DNA of 64,000 nucleotides from an uncultured Sterolibacteriaceae bacterium (GTDB lineage Bacteria > Pseudomonadota > Gammaproteobacteria > Burkholderiales > Rhodocyclaceae). Positions 9,303-17,454 of this stretch are shown here, one piece after another; position 1 is the stretch's first letter, and every line of letters begins with the position of its first letter. The notes under the pieces are model-generated. The model did no database searches, had not been told where the DNA came from, and saw nothing but the letters and a program-made list of their open reading frames with translations. The DNA lies in the NCBI GenBank assembly GCA_937888595.1, contig CALARK010000007.1, positions 25,254-89,253 on the forward strand. The letters are read 5' to 3'. The position numbers and the translations under genes are program-made.

Positions 9303-9949
9303 GCACCGCGACGAACCTGTCATCGACCGATCGCTGGGACGAGTTCATGGAGGGCGTCTGGCGCCAGAACCCGCTTTTCGTCATGGTGCTGGGCCTGTGC
9401 CCCGCGCTGGCGGTGACGGTCTCGGCCGTGAACGCGCTGTCGATGGGACTCGCCACCACCTTCGTGCTGACCTGCTCGTGCCTGCTGGTGTCGCTGTTGC
9501 GCAAGATGATCCCGAAGGAAGTGCGCATCGCCACCTACATCGTCATCATCGCCACCTTCGTCACCGTCGTCGACTACGTGATCCAGGCGGTCAGCCTTGC
9601 CCTCTACGATGCGCTCGGCGCCTTCATCCAGCTGATCGTGGTCAACTGCATCATCCTCGGACGTGCCGAGGCCCATGCGTCGAAGAACCCGCCGCTGCCG
9701 GCGATGCTCAACGCCCTGGGCATGAGCGCCGGTTTCACCCTCGGCCTGTTCGCGCTGGGCGCCGTCCGCGAGATCCTCGGCGCGGGCACGCTGTTCGGCA
9801 TCTCGCTGTTCGGCCCGCACTTCCAGCCGTGGGTGGTGATGGTGCTGCCGCCGGGCGGCTTTTTCGTGCTGGGCCTCTGGCTGCTGGTGTTCGCCGCCAT
9901 CGCCCGGCGCAAGCAGGACAAACTCGCGGAGGCCGCCGGCCATGCATGA
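9299..9949 (+). CDS. rnfE: Electron transport complex subunit RnfE
   Basis: 216 residues and six hydrophobic segments. RnfE and RnfA are homologous, inversely oriented membrane subunits that form the core channel-like part of Rnf, with a shared intramembrane iron-sulfur centre in related Nqr structures. The signature LGLCPALAVT (about residue 30) carries the conserved Cys, and VVNCIILGRAEA carries the second. The ATG overlaps the rnfG stop (ATGA), which indicates translational coupling and decides the start. Confidence 0.94.
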   Translation: MSTATNLSSTDRWDEFMEGVWRQNPLFVMVLGLCPALAVTVSAVNALSMGLATTFVLTCSCLLVSLLRKMIPKEVRIATYIVIIATFVTVVDYVIQAVSLALYDALGAFIQLIVVNCIILGRAEAHASKNPPLPAMLNALGMSAGFTLGLFALGAVREILGAGTLFGISLFGPHFQPWVVMVLPPGGFFVLGLWLLVFAAIARRKQDKLAEAAGHA

Positions 9950-10520
9950 GTCCGCCGCCCAGATCTTCATCAATGCCTTCCTCGCCAACAACTTCGTGCT
10001 GGCGATGTTCCTCGGCCTGTGCCCCTTCATCGGCGTGTCGGGCAAGCTCGAAACCGCCGCGCCGATGGGCGCCGCGACGACCTTCGTCATGCTGGTCGCC
10101 TCGCTGTGCGCCTATGGGCTCAACCTGCTGCTGACGAGCTTTAACCTGGAGTTCCTGCGCCTGATCGCCTACATCGTCATCATCGCGTCGGCCGTGCAAC
10201 TGGTCGAGATGGTGCTGAAGAAATACAGCCCCGGCCTGTTCCGTGCGCTGGGCATCTACCTGCCGCTGATCACCACCAACTGCGCGGTGCTCGGCGTGGC
10301 GCTGTTCCAGACGGCGCGCGAATACGATTTCGTGCAGTCCGTGACGTTCGCGGTCGGCGCCGGCGCGGGCTTCACGCTGGCGCTGGTGCTGATGGCCAGC
10401 GTGCGCGAGCGCCTGCAACTGTCCGACGTGCCGTCCGTGGCGCAGGGCACGGCCCTGTCGCTGATGCTCGCGGGCATCCTGTCGCTGGCCTTCATGGGTT
10501 TCGCCGGCCTCGGCGGCTGA
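9942..10520 (+). CDS. rnfA: Electron transport complex subunit RnfA
   Basis: 192 residues, the usual RnfA length, with six membrane helices. Conserved LGLCPFIGVS and TTNCAVLGVAL place one Cys in each half, as in its paralogue RnfE. The start overlaps the end of rnfE by eight bases. Together rnfB, C, D, G, E and A supply all six structural subunits in this window. Confidence 0.95.
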   Translation: MHESAAQIFINAFLANNFVLAMFLGLCPFIGVSGKLETAAPMGAATTFVMLVASLCAYGLNLLLTSFNLEFLRLIAYIVIIASAVQLVEMVLKKYSPGLFRALGIYLPLITTNCAVLGVALFQTAREYDFVQSVTFAVGAGAGFTLALVLMASVRERLQLSDVPSVAQGTALSLMLAGILSLAFMGFAGLGG

Positions 10521-10528
10521 GGCGAAGC

Positions 10529-10720
10529 GTGGGTACCTACCTTCTCACCATCGGGCTGATCTTCGCCCTGATGCTTGCGGGCATTGCCGTTGATCGGCTC
10601 TACCGCGCCTTCGCCGCCCGCAATCCCCAGTTGGGCCCCTTCCGCAAGCCGGAGGGCGGGTGCGGCAGTTGCAGCGGTGGCCAGTGCGGCAGCGGACTGG
10701 ACAGCGGCTGCAAGCGCTGA
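10529..10720 (+). CDS. Small Cys-rich membrane protein, NqrM-like
   Basis: 63 residues from a GTG start, eight bases after rnfA. One membrane helix (about residues 3-20), then a short basic segment and a tail with CGSCSGGQCGSG and a final Cys. The layout (one helix plus four Cys) is that of NqrM, which matures the iron centre of Na-translocating Nqr, although the spacing differs from classical NqrM and sequence identity cannot be judged by eye. Its position at the end of the rnf operon suggests a role in metal-centre delivery to RnfA/RnfE. A FeoB-associated Cys-rich peptide is an alternative. Confidence 0.6.
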   Translation: MGTYLLTIGLIFALMLAGIAVDRLYRAFAARNPQLGPFRKPEGGCGSCSGGQCGSGLDSGCKR

Positions 10721-10785
10721 CGCTGGAGTCGTTGCCGGCCCGGTATGATGGGGCCTGATTTCCCCCAACCCCGACAGGACCCACC

Positions 10786-11067
10786 ATGGATACCGAAAAC
10801 CTGAGCAAGGAACAACGCATCCTGCGCGTGCTGCGCAAGGTGCTCGCCAACATCGTCAAGGATGCCACCCCGGCCCCGGGCATGCCGCATCCGCTTTCGG
10901 AAAGCACCATCCACGACATTCGCGACCTGTTCGGCCTGATCTCCGAGCGGGAGGCCGAACTGGCCGCTGAAGCCGGCCGCACCGCGGTCGAGCGGCCGTA
11001 CTTCACCGACGAGCAACGCAACACGCAGACGCTCGCATTCCACAAGCCGCCGAAGAAACTCAACTGA
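10786..11067 (+). CDS. Conserved hypothetical protein, 93 residues
   Basis: Soluble, charged, predicted mainly helical protein with no signal peptide. An N-terminal basic helical segment is followed by a Pro-rich turn (TPAPGMPHPLSE) and an acidic helix. I do not recognise the family; short proteins of this type are common in Rhodocyclales-like genomes but have no assigned function. It follows the rnf operon after 65 bases and ends two bases before a dispersed repeat and a strong hairpin, so it is probably the last gene of the transcript or a separate short transcript. Confidence 0.65.
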   Translation: MDTENLSKEQRILRVLRKVLANIVKDATPAPGMPHPLSESTIHDIRDLFGLISEREAELAAEAGRTAVERPYFTDEQRNTQTLAFHKPPKKLN

Positions 11068-11068
11068 G

Positions 11069-11091
11069 AAAGTCGGCGCCGGCAGGACGGC
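11069..11091 (+). repeat. Dispersed repeat copy 3 (intergenic)
   Basis: One mismatch to the core, preceded by AAA. It begins two bases after the stop codon of the gene ending at 11067. Confidence 0.85.
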
Positions 11092-11094
11092 AGA

Positions 11095-11132
11095 AACGAG
11101 AACGGCCCGCACATCGGCGGGCCGTTCTCGTT
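11095..11132. terminator. Bidirectional hairpin terminator
   Basis: A perfect 16-base-pair inverted repeat (11095-11110 with 11117-11132) with a six-base loop. It lies between the + strand gene ending at 11067 and the minus strand tRNA genes that end at 11139. The flanking T-tracts are short in both directions. Confidence 0.8.
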
Positions 11133-11138
11133 GATTTC

Positions 11139-11214
11139 TGGTGGGCCGTGTAGGGGTCGAACCTACGACAAACGGATTAAGAGTCCGCTGCTCTACCAAC
11201 TGAGCTAACGGCCC
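11139..11214 (-). tRNA. tRNA-Lys (anticodon CTT)
   Basis: 76-base cloverleaf on the minus strand with encoded CCA. The acceptor stem GGGCCGT pairs with ACGGCCC. The D arm has TAGCTCAGTTGGTAGAGC, the T arm GTTCGA, and the anticodon loop CTCTTAA gives CTT, reading AAG. It is paired with the TTT isoacceptor seven bases away. Confidence 0.95.
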
Positions 11215-11221
11215 TGAAATT

Positions 11222-11297
11222 TGGTGGGTGGTACAGGATTCGAACCTGTGACCAATTGGTTAAAAGCCAACTGCTCTACCGACTGAGCTAACCACCC
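11222..11297 (-). tRNA. tRNA-Lys (anticodon TTT)
   Basis: 76-base cloverleaf on the minus strand with encoded CCA. The acceptor stem GGGTGGT pairs with ACCACCC. The anticodon loop CTTTTAA gives TTT, reading AAA and AAG. It lies upstream of the CTT gene and is probably cotranscribed with it. Confidence 0.96.
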
Positions 11298-11375
11298 GTG
11301 CGACCGAAGCCGCGCATTATAGCGATTCGACGGCTGTTGGGAATATCCTGCGGCCGGAAAATTTCATGTCCGCAT

Positions 11376-12473
11376 TCACTCCTGCATCATGCGCCAGTAC
11401 TGGTATTTCATCGTCGCGGCCGCACCGGCGATGATGGCGGCGAGTGTGAGGATCGAACCCAGCGCCAGCGTCGAGACGCCGGTGATGCCCTGGCCGATGG
11501 TGCAGCCCATCGACAGCACGCCGCCGATGCCCATCAGCACTGCACCGATGGCGTGGTTGAGGAAGTCCTTGGCGTCGACGAACCATTCGATGCGGAAGCC
11601 CTTGCTGACGATCGCCCAGAGGAAGGAGCCGGCGATGATGCCGAGCAGGGCGACGATGCCGAAGTTGATCAGCGACGTGTCCTGGGGATTCATGAGGTAA
11701 CGCGCGCCGTCGCCCATCGGGCTCATGAAGGTGAAGGACTGGGTTTCCACGCGCAGCGGCTTGGTGTCGGCGAAATCGGCATATTCCTTCCATTCGGCGC
11801 CCATCGTGCCGCCCGTGACGTACCAGCCGGCGATGACGACCAGGCCGATGACGATGCCGGCGAGGATGTTGTCGAAGTTGCCGCGGAATTCGCGCGAGGT
11901 GAAGGCGAAGGCGATCACGAGCAGGGCCAGGGCGATGCCGGCGACGGTATTGCCGAGGCCGACGAGATCGCCCAGCGTTTGGGTCTTGAAGCCGCTGTCG
12001 GCGAGGTTGAGGGTGGTGGCGCCGACGATCTTGCCGAACACGGCGTTGTAGAAGTCGGTCCACAGCATCAGGTAGGCGAAGGTGCCGGCGATGGCGAGCA
12101 CGACCAGCGATTTCAGGTTGCCGCCGCCGATGCGCACCAGCGTCTTGTTGCCGCAGCCGGAGGCGAGCGTCATGCCGATGCCGAACATCAGGCCGCCGAG
12201 CAGGTAGCGCAGCCAGGCGAACTGCGGCGTGCGGTAGGGCGGGAAGGTGGCCGTGCCGAGGTTGGCGAGGCCGCCCGCTTCGAGCGCGACCACGCCGAGC
12301 ATGGCCACGGCGGCGGCGAGCAGCCAGGCGCGCAGGCGGCCGGTATCGTCCATGTTGACCCAGTCGGACACCGCACCCATGGTGCAGAAATTGGTCTTGT
12401 TGGCCACAGCGCCCATGACGACGGCCAGGCCGAAAACGATCAGCAGCACCTGATGATGAATCGTGAGTTCCAT
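11376..12473 (-). CDS. YeeE/YedE family sulfur-compound transporter
   Basis: 365 residues with about nine hydrophobic helices. The family (thiosulfate transporter TsuA and relatives) moves thiosulfate or related sulfur compounds through a path lined by conserved Cys. The Cys motifs are all present: NFCTMG (about residue 30), SGCGNKTLVRIGGG (about 105) and SMGCTIGQGITG (about 320). This long single-chain form equals the TsuA layout. No TusA or rhodanese gene is adjacent, so the substrate remains an inference. Transcribed alone, with 122 bases between it and queC. Confidence 0.88.
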   Translation of the reverse strand: MELTIHHQVLLIVFGLAVVMGAVANKTNFCTMGAVSDWVNMDDTGRLRAWLLAAAVAMLGVVALEAGGLANLGTATFPPYRTPQFAWLRYLLGGLMFGIGMTLASGCGNKTLVRIGGGNLKSLVVLAIAGTFAYLMLWTDFYNAVFGKIVGATTLNLADSGFKTQTLGDLVGLGNTVAGIALALLVIAFAFTSREFRGNFDNILAGIVIGLVVIAGWYVTGGTMGAEWKEYADFADTKPLRVETQSFTFMSPMGDGARYLMNPQDTSLINFGIVALLGIIAGSFLWAIVSKGFRIEWFVDAKDFLNHAIGAVLMGIGGVLSMGCTIGQGITGVSTLALGSILTLAAIIAGAAATMKYQYWRMMQE

Positions 12474-12595
12474 GTGGTTATCTCCGCAGGCCGGATGCCG
12501 GCAATCTTGTTGTGGTTGACGGTAAACAGGCGGCGATTCTCTTGCAAAGATGGCCGCTATTTAATTCAAAGCTTCGCATCGGGAATAACCACGCC

Positions 12596-13285
12596 CTATG
12601 TGCGCGAATGCTGATATACGGTCGGATCTTCGACACCGGCGGCCGCGAAGCCTTCGCGACGCAGCCGGCACGCATCGCACACTCCGCAGGCCTGCCCGGC
12701 GTCATCGGCCTGATAGCAGGAAACGGTCTGCGCGTAATCGATGCCGAGCGCCAGGCCGCGGCGGATGATCTGTGCCTTGGACAGGTCGATCAGCGGCGCA
12801 TGGATGCGCAACGCGTGGCCTTCCACGCCGGCCTTGGTGGCGAGGTTCGCCATCCGTTCGAAGGCTTCGATGAAGGCCGGCCGGCAATCGGGATAGCCCG
12901 AGTAGTCGACCGCATTGACGCCGACGAAGAGGTCCTGGGCGCCGAGAATCTCCGCCCAGCCGAGGGCGAGCGACAGCATGATGGTGTTGCGCGCCGGGAC
13001 GTAGGTGACCGGGATGCCCGGCTGGACACCGCCGGTCGGAACGGAAATAGAGGCATCGGTCAGCGCGGAGCCGCCGAACTGGGCCATGTCGAGATGCAGG
13101 GTGCGGTGGGCCGCGGCACCGAGCGCGGCGGCCACGCGCGCCGCGGCGGCGAGCTCGGCCGCGTGGCGCTGGCCGTAGTCGACCGACAGGCAATGGCAGG
13201 CGAACCCCTGGCTATTCGCGATGGCGAGGCAGGTGGCCGAGTCGAGCCCGCCCGAGAGCAGCACCACGGCCGGCTTATCTGCCAC
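12596..13285 (-). CDS. queC: 7-cyano-7-deazaguanine synthase QueC
   Basis: 229 residues. QueC converts 7-carboxy-7-deazaguanine to preQ0 with ATP and ammonia in queuosine biosynthesis. The PP-loop SGGLDSATC is at about residues 11-19. The zinc site near the C-terminus has a Cys in TVSCYQ followed by CGVCDACRLR. PARNTIMLSLALGWAE is another QueC signature. The start overlaps the end of queE by 11 bases, so the two are translated together. Confidence 0.96.
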   Translation of the reverse strand: MADKPAVVLLSGGLDSATCLAIANSQGFACHCLSVDYGQRHAAELAAAARVAAALGAAAHRTLHLDMAQFGGSALTDASISVPTGGVQPGIPVTYVPARNTIMLSLALGWAEILGAQDLFVGVNAVDYSGYPDCRPAFIEAFERMANLATKAGVEGHALRIHAPLIDLSKAQIIRRGLALGIDYAQTVSCYQADDAGQACGVCDACRLRREGFAAAGVEDPTVYQHSRT

Positions 13286-13955
13286 GCTGGGCTCCCCAGA
13301 GGATCTTGTGCAGTTGCAACTGAAAGTGCACCGGGAGCCGGTCGGCGAGAATCCACTCGGCGAGCTGTGCCGGCGGCAGTCGATCCCACACCGGCGAGAA
13401 CAACACCGGGCAGATTTCCGTCAGCGGCCGTCCTGCCGGCGCCGACTTTTCGTGCCGCCCCGCGAGGATTTCCTTCGCCCAGTCGTAGTCGGCGCGCGAA
13501 GCGAGCACGAACTTGAGTTCGTCGGTCGGCCGCAGGCAGTCGAGGTTCTCCCAGCGGTTCTTTCCCGCCTCGCCGGAATCCGGTGCTTTGAGGTCGACGA
13601 TGCGCGCGACGCGCGGATCGACGGAACCAATGTCGAGCGCGCCCGAGGTTTCGAGGGAGACCGAGTAGCCGGCGTCGCACAGCGAGGTCAGCAGTGCCAG
13701 GCAGTTCGGCTGGGCGAGCGGCTCGCCGCCGGTGACGCACACCGTGGAGCAGGCATGGGAGGCGACTTGCGCGCGGATCGCGTCGAGCGTCATCGTTTCC
13801 CCGCCGCTGAACGCATAGGCGGTATCGCACCAACGACAGCGCAGCGGGCAGCCGGTCAGCCGCACGAAGACGGTCGGCAGGCCGGCGCGCGTCGACTCTC
13901 CCTGCAGGGAATGGAAAATTTCCGCGACGCGCAGGGTCGGGGCGCTGCCCGTCAT
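13275..13955 (-). CDS. queE: 7-carboxy-7-deazaguanine synthase QueE (radical SAM)
   Basis: 226 residues. QueE rearranges 6-carboxytetrahydropterin to 7-carboxy-7-deazaguanine, the step before QueC. The radical SAM cluster motif CPLRCRWCD follows the typical N-terminal EIFHSLQGEST, and VTGGEPLAQ is the SAM-binding GGE motif. ATG 13955 is chosen because it begins just before the conserved EIFxSxQGE; the frame is open further upstream into cpoB. A dispersed repeat copy is read as EKSAPAGR near residue 170, within a stretch that varies in length between family members. Confidence 0.94.
   Translation of the reverse strand: MTGSAPTLRVAEIFHSLQGESTRAGLPTVFVRLTGCPLRCRWCDTAYAFSGGETMTLDAIRAQVASHACSTVCVTGGEPLAQPNCLALLTSLCDAGYSVSLETSGALDIGSVDPRVARIVDLKAPDSGEAGKNRWENLDCLRPTDELKFVLASRADYDWAKEILAGRHEKSAPAGRPLTEICPVLFSPVWDRLPPAQLAEWILADRLPVHFQLQLHKILWGAQRGR
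13427..13450 (-). repeat. Dispersed repeat copy 4 (inside queE)
   Basis: One mismatch to the core, with TTTT on the + strand side (A-run on the repeat strand). Read in queE as KSAPAGR, in a different frame from most other coding copies. Confidence 0.85.
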
Positions 13956-13963
13956 CGCTGCGA

Positions 13964-14731
13964 CTACCGCTTCTTCTTGGGGGCGAGCGTCTTGATGCGT
14001 GCGCGGGCAGTTTCCACCGCCGGACTGGTCGGGTACTTCTCGACCAGCGTCTGCAGCACCTTCACCGCGCCATCGACATCCTTCGCGCCGACCAGCGCGT
14101 TCGACTGGGCGAGCAGGGCATCCGGGGCCTTCGCGTCGTTCGGCCAGGTGGCGGCGACGTGGCCGAAGGCCTGCGCCGCGGGTGCATACTGCTTCTGCTG
14201 ATACAGGCTCGAACCGAGCCAATAGTGCGCGTTGGGCAGCATCGTCGACTGGGTGTGGCCGGAGATAAAGGCCTCGAAAGCGGCTTGCGCCTCCTTGAAT
14301 TTGCTTTCGCGGAACAGGCCGAGGGCTGTCTCGTAGTCCCGCATTTCCGTCTGCGGGTCGGCCTTGGGCTGGGCCGGTGCAGCCGGGTCGGCCGAAGGCA
14401 TCGTCGTCGATTCGAGCTTTCGCAGGCGGTTGTCGAGGTCGACGTAGAAATCCTGCTGGCGCTTCTGGGCCGTTTCGACGGCGTTCATCAGCACTTCGAC
14501 CTGGCCGCGCAGGCGGGCCACTTCGGTGCGCAGGGACTCCATCTGGTTGGCGAAATCGAGCTGGTTGCGCGAGGCCGTGTCGACACGCTGCGTCAGGGCG
14601 TCGAGCGCCTGCGTCAGTTCGGTCCGCAACTGCGCGACCTGCTGGCGGGCCCCGTCATCCTCGAACAGGGCGGCGTGCGCCGGCAGCGCGAGGAGCGCGC
14701 CGGCAAGCAACAGCGGCCTCAACTTCATCAA
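13964..14731 (-). CDS. cpoB: Cell division coordinator CpoB (YbgF)
   Basis: 255 residues. CpoB is a periplasmic TPR protein that links Tol-Pal driven outer membrane constriction to septal peptidoglycan synthesis. A signal peptide (about residues 1-20, ending PAHAA) is followed by a trimerising coiled coil (about 25-110), a Pro/Ala linker, and three TPR-like repeats starting at YETALGLFRESKFKEA and ending in KYPTSPAVETARARI. Its start overlaps the stop of pal (ATGA). Last gene of the tol-pal group, with queE eight bases downstream. Confidence 0.93.
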   Translation of the reverse strand: MMKLRPLLLAGALLALPAHAALFEDDGARQQVAQLRTELTQALDALTQRVDTASRNQLDFANQMESLRTEVARLRGQVEVLMNAVETAQKRQQDFYVDLDNRLRKLESTTMPSADPAAPAQPKADPQTEMRDYETALGLFRESKFKEAQAAFEAFISGHTQSTMLPNAHYWLGSSLYQQKQYAPAAQAFGHVAATWPNDAKAPDALLAQSNALVGAKDVDGAVKVLQTLVEKYPTSPAVETARARIKTLAPKKKR

Positions 14732-15267
14732 AACTCGCCCGAGTAGAGCATGTCACCGCGGCGGTTCTGCGCCCAGCAGCTTTCCGCGGCTTCCATGCAG
14801 GCCGGCTTTTCCTCGCCGAGGCTGACCGACTCGAGCTGCACTTCCTTGGCGCCGAGCAGTTGCAGCGCTTTCTTCACCGCCTCGGCGCGCTTCTGGCCGA
14901 GCGCCAGGTTGTATTCACGGCTGCCGCGCTCGTCGGCATGCCCCTGGATCAGCATCTTCATCTGATCGTTCCGGGCCAGGAACTTGGCGTGATGCTCGAG
15001 CAGGGCCTGGTATTCGCCCTTGACGACGTAGCTGTCGTAGTCGAAATAGACGCTGCGCTTGGCGAGCGGGCTCTGCGGGTCCTTCAGGGCGGCCAGCGCA
15101 TAGGGGTCGGCCGTAGCGGCAGCGACCGGGGCGGTGGTCGCCACGGCATTCGGGTTGCGGTCTTCGACGCCGGCGCCGGCCTGTTCGGGGGCTGCCGGCT
15201 GGCTGCCGCAACCGGACAGTGCGGCGAGAACGATCAGGGAAACGGAAAGGGCATAAGCGGTGCGCAT
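14728..15267 (-). CDS. pal: Peptidoglycan-associated lipoprotein Pal
   Basis: 179 residues. A signal peptide with lipobox LSGC (Cys at about residue 20) anchors it in the outer membrane. The OmpA-like domain binds peptidoglycan through the motif spanning FDYDSY and IQGHADERGSREYNLALGQKRA. It connects the outer membrane to TolB and the TolQRA motor. The linker after the lipobox is Ala/Pro-rich. Its stop overlaps the cpoB start. Confidence 0.97.
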   Translation of the reverse strand: MRTAYALSVSLIVLAALSGCGSQPAAPEQAGAGVEDRNPNAVATTAPVAAATADPYALAALKDPQSPLAKRSVYFDYDSYVVKGEYQALLEHHAKFLARNDQMKMLIQGHADERGSREYNLALGQKRAEAVKKALQLLGAKEVQLESVSLGEEKPACMEAAESCWAQNRRGDMLYSGEF

Positions 15268-15321
15268 GGCGAGGTCCTATGGAGGCGGGTGGGTGGAGGC
15301 TGCGTGGAGAGTGTGTGACGG

Positions 15322-16596
15322 CTACGGGTTGAACGGGCCCCAGGCGGGCTCGCGGACATCGGCGGCCTGAACGGACAGCCGCTGCTTGACGCGGCCGTCG
15401 ACCGAGACCGCGGCGAGCACGCCGCGCCCCCCGACTTCGGTGGCGAACAGGATCATGCGGCCGTTGGGCGCGAAGCTGGGCGATTCGTCCTTGGCCGTGT
15501 CGGTCAGGATCTGGGTCTGGCGCGTCGCGAGGTCCATGACCGCGACGCGGAAGCGTCCGCCGTCGCGCGTGACGAAGGCCAAGGTTTTGCCGTCCGGCGA
15601 GAGGCGCGGGGTGACGTTGTAGCTGCCGTCGAAGGTGATGCGCTGCGCGCTGCCGCCGGTGGCGGGCAGGCGATAGATCTGCGGGCTGCCGCCGCGGTCG
15701 GACGTGAAATAGATGAAGGCGCCGTCGGGCGAGAACTGCGGCTCGGTGTCGATGCCGCTCGAGCTGGCCAGCCGGGTCACGCCGCTACCGTCGGCATTGA
15801 CGAGATAGAGCTGCGAAGCGCCGTCCTTGGTCAGGACGACGGCGAGCCGCTTGCCGTCCGGCGACCAGGCCGGGGCGGAGTTCGAGCCCTTGAAGTTGGC
15901 GACGACATGGCGGCGGCCGGTGGCGAGGTCATGCACGTAGATGATCGGCTTCTTCGCCTCGAAGGACACGTAGGCGAGCTTGACGCCGTCCGGCGACCAG
16001 GCCGGCGAGATGATCGGTTCGCGCGAGGCGAGCGCGGCCTGCGCGCCATTGCCGTCGGCATCGGCGATCTGCAGCTCGAAGCGTCCCGCGCTTTTCACGA
16101 CATAGGCGATGCGCGTGGAGAAGATGCCGCGCTCGCCGGTGAGTTTTTCGTAGATGGTGTCGGCGATGCGGTGGGCGGTGGTGCGGATCTGCGCGGAAGT
16201 GTGGGCGTAGGCCTGGCCGGCGATCACGTTCTGCTTGAGGATGTCGTGCAGGCGAAAGCGCGTTTCGTAGCGCCCGTCGGCGAATGCGGTGACGCTGCCG
16301 GCGGCCAGGGCATCGGCGCCGCGCGCCTTCCAGGCGGCATGGTCGGGCAGCGAGTTTTCGTCGAGGGTCGCACCGCTCGTGTCGATCAGGTTGAAGCGGC
16401 CGCTGCGCTCGAGATCGGATCGGACGACCGAGCCGAGGGCCTTCGACACGCCGGCGGCGCCGGCGAATTCGGTGACGGCGACCGGCATGCGCTGGGCGCC
16501 GGCCCCGGTGATCTCGATGGAAAGCTGTGCGTGTACGGACAATGCCGCCAGTGACATAGCCAGGCTGGCCGCGAGTCGGGTAATCTGGATTTTCAT
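15322..16596 (-). CDS. tolB: Tol-Pal system beta-propeller protein TolB
   Basis: About 424 residues from ATG 16596, chosen because it is followed by a clean signal peptide (MKIQITRLAASLAMSLAALS, cleaved near VHAQ); the frame is open eleven codons further upstream. The N-terminal domain (about 25-160) is followed by a six-bladed propeller with repeated WSPDG, FSPDG and LSPDG motifs, which binds Pal and TolA. Lies between tolA and pal in the canonical order. Confidence 0.96.
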   Translation of the reverse strand: MKIQITRLAASLAMSLAALSVHAQLSIEITGAGAQRMPVAVTEFAGAAGVSKALGSVVRSDLERSGRFNLIDTSGATLDENSLPDHAAWKARGADALAAGSVTAFADGRYETRFRLHDILKQNVIAGQAYAHTSAQIRTTAHRIADTIYEKLTGERGIFSTRIAYVVKSAGRFELQIADADGNGAQAALASREPIISPAWSPDGVKLAYVSFEAKKPIIYVHDLATGRRHVVANFKGSNSAPAWSPDGKRLAVVLTKDGASQLYLVNADGSGVTRLASSSGIDTEPQFSPDGAFIYFTSDRGGSPQIYRLPATGGSAQRITFDGSYNVTPRLSPDGKTLAFVTRDGGRFRVAVMDLATRQTQILTDTAKDESPSFAPNGRMILFATEVGGRGVLAAVSVDGRVKQRLSVQAADVREPAWGPFNP

Positions 16597-16625
16597 GGGG
16601 TTCGCATTATAGACCGCCGGCCGGA

Positions 16626-17384
16626 TCAATCTTCCCGCGGACGGAAGCGCAGTTCCAGCGTGCGGCTGAAAAGCTCGCTCTGGGGCGGTTTCGGCAGCGG
16701 GCTCGACTTGCGGATGGCACGCTCGGTGGCGTCGTCGTAGGCGGCATGGCCGGACGACTTGAGCAGCCGCACGTTCAACACTTCCCCGGAAGGCAACTGG
16801 GTGACCTCGAAGACCGCTTCCGGGTTACCCTTGATGTCGGACGGCAGGATGATGTTGCCGCGTACCTTGCCGCGGATGCGCGCCATGTAGTCGGCCATCG
16901 CACTCGCCTTGAGGGCGCCCGCCTGCTGGGCTTTCAAGGCATCGAGCTCGCGCGCGGCCGCCTCGGCAGCCTTGCGCTGCTGTAATTGCTCGGCTTCGCG
17001 GCGGAGTTCCTCCTTGAACGGGTCCGGGGCCGGCTTCGGCGGTTCCGGCTTGGGTTCGGGCTTTTTGGGCGGGGGCTTCGGCTTTTCCTTCTGCGCGATG
17101 TCCGGCTTGGGCGGCGTGGGGACCGGCTTGGGTGGTTCCGGTTTCGGCTCGGGTTTCAGTTCCGGTTTGGGCTCGGGCTTGGGCTCGGGTTTGGGTGCCG
17201 GGGCAGAAGTCGGCGCCGGCGGGACGGCACGCACCAGCTCTACCTGAACGGCCGATTCCTGCTGCGTCTGCCAGCGGATGCCATAGACCAGCAACACGAC
17301 CAGCAGCACGTGCATCAGCACGGCCAGTGCGAAGGAGATGCGCTTGCCCGGGGCGGGGCGCGGCTTGGCGGGGGCGTCCGTCAT
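16626..17384 (-). CDS. tolA: Tol-Pal system protein TolA
   Basis: 252 residues. An inner membrane anchor (about residues 17-36) is followed by a long Pro/Lys/Glu-rich region of repeated PKPEP units (about 60-125), a helical segment rich in Ala, Glu and Lys (about 125-165), and a TonB/TolA-type C-terminal domain (PSGEVLNVRLLKSSGH). It transmits the proton motive force from TolQR to TolB and Pal. The repeat-bearing stretch read as AVPPAPTSAPAP (about residues 53-64) opens the Pro-rich linker. Shorter than the enterobacterial protein (about 420 residues). Confidence 0.93.
   Translation of the reverse strand: MTDAPAKPRPAPGKRISFALAVLMHVLLVVLLVYGIRWQTQQESAVQVELVRAVPPAPTSAPAPKPEPKPEPKPELKPEPKPEPPKPVPTPPKPDIAQKEKPKPPPKKPEPKPEPPKPAPDPFKEELRREAEQLQQRKAAEAAARELDALKAQQAGALKASAMADYMARIRGKVRGNIILPSDIKGNPEAVFEVTQLPSGEVLNVRLLKSSGHAAYDDATERAIRKSSPLPKPPQSELFSRTLELRFRPRED
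17206..17228 (+). repeat. Dispersed repeat copy 5 (inside tolA)
   Basis: Perfect 20-base core. Read in tolA as AVPPAPT at about residues 53-59, exactly where the Pro-rich periplasmic linker starts. Confidence 0.85.
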
Positions 17385-17397
17385 GACCGTTGCCCGC

Positions 17398-17432
17398 CCA
17401 TCCCCAGCCCTTCCCTCGCGGGAAGGGAGACT
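17398..17432. repeat. GC-rich inverted repeat, second repeat family, copy 1
   Basis: Lies in the 70-base gap between tolA and tolR. It contains CCCTTCCC/GGGAAGGG around CGCG and is preceded by CCCATCCCCAG. A closely similar segment lies at 63608-63648. The type (CCCCAG, then CCCTCCC..GGGAGGG) resembles short intergenic hairpins seen in many high-GC proteobacteria. It could form a hairpin in the mRNA between tolR and tolA. Confidence 0.6.
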
Positions 17433-17454
17433 GCGTGCTCGCTGCGCTCGATCT

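Noticed and set aside
11139..11297. tRNA genes as an attachment site for an island
   Set aside because: Both tRNA genes are complete, and no integrase or duplicated 3' tRNA fragment is found nearby.
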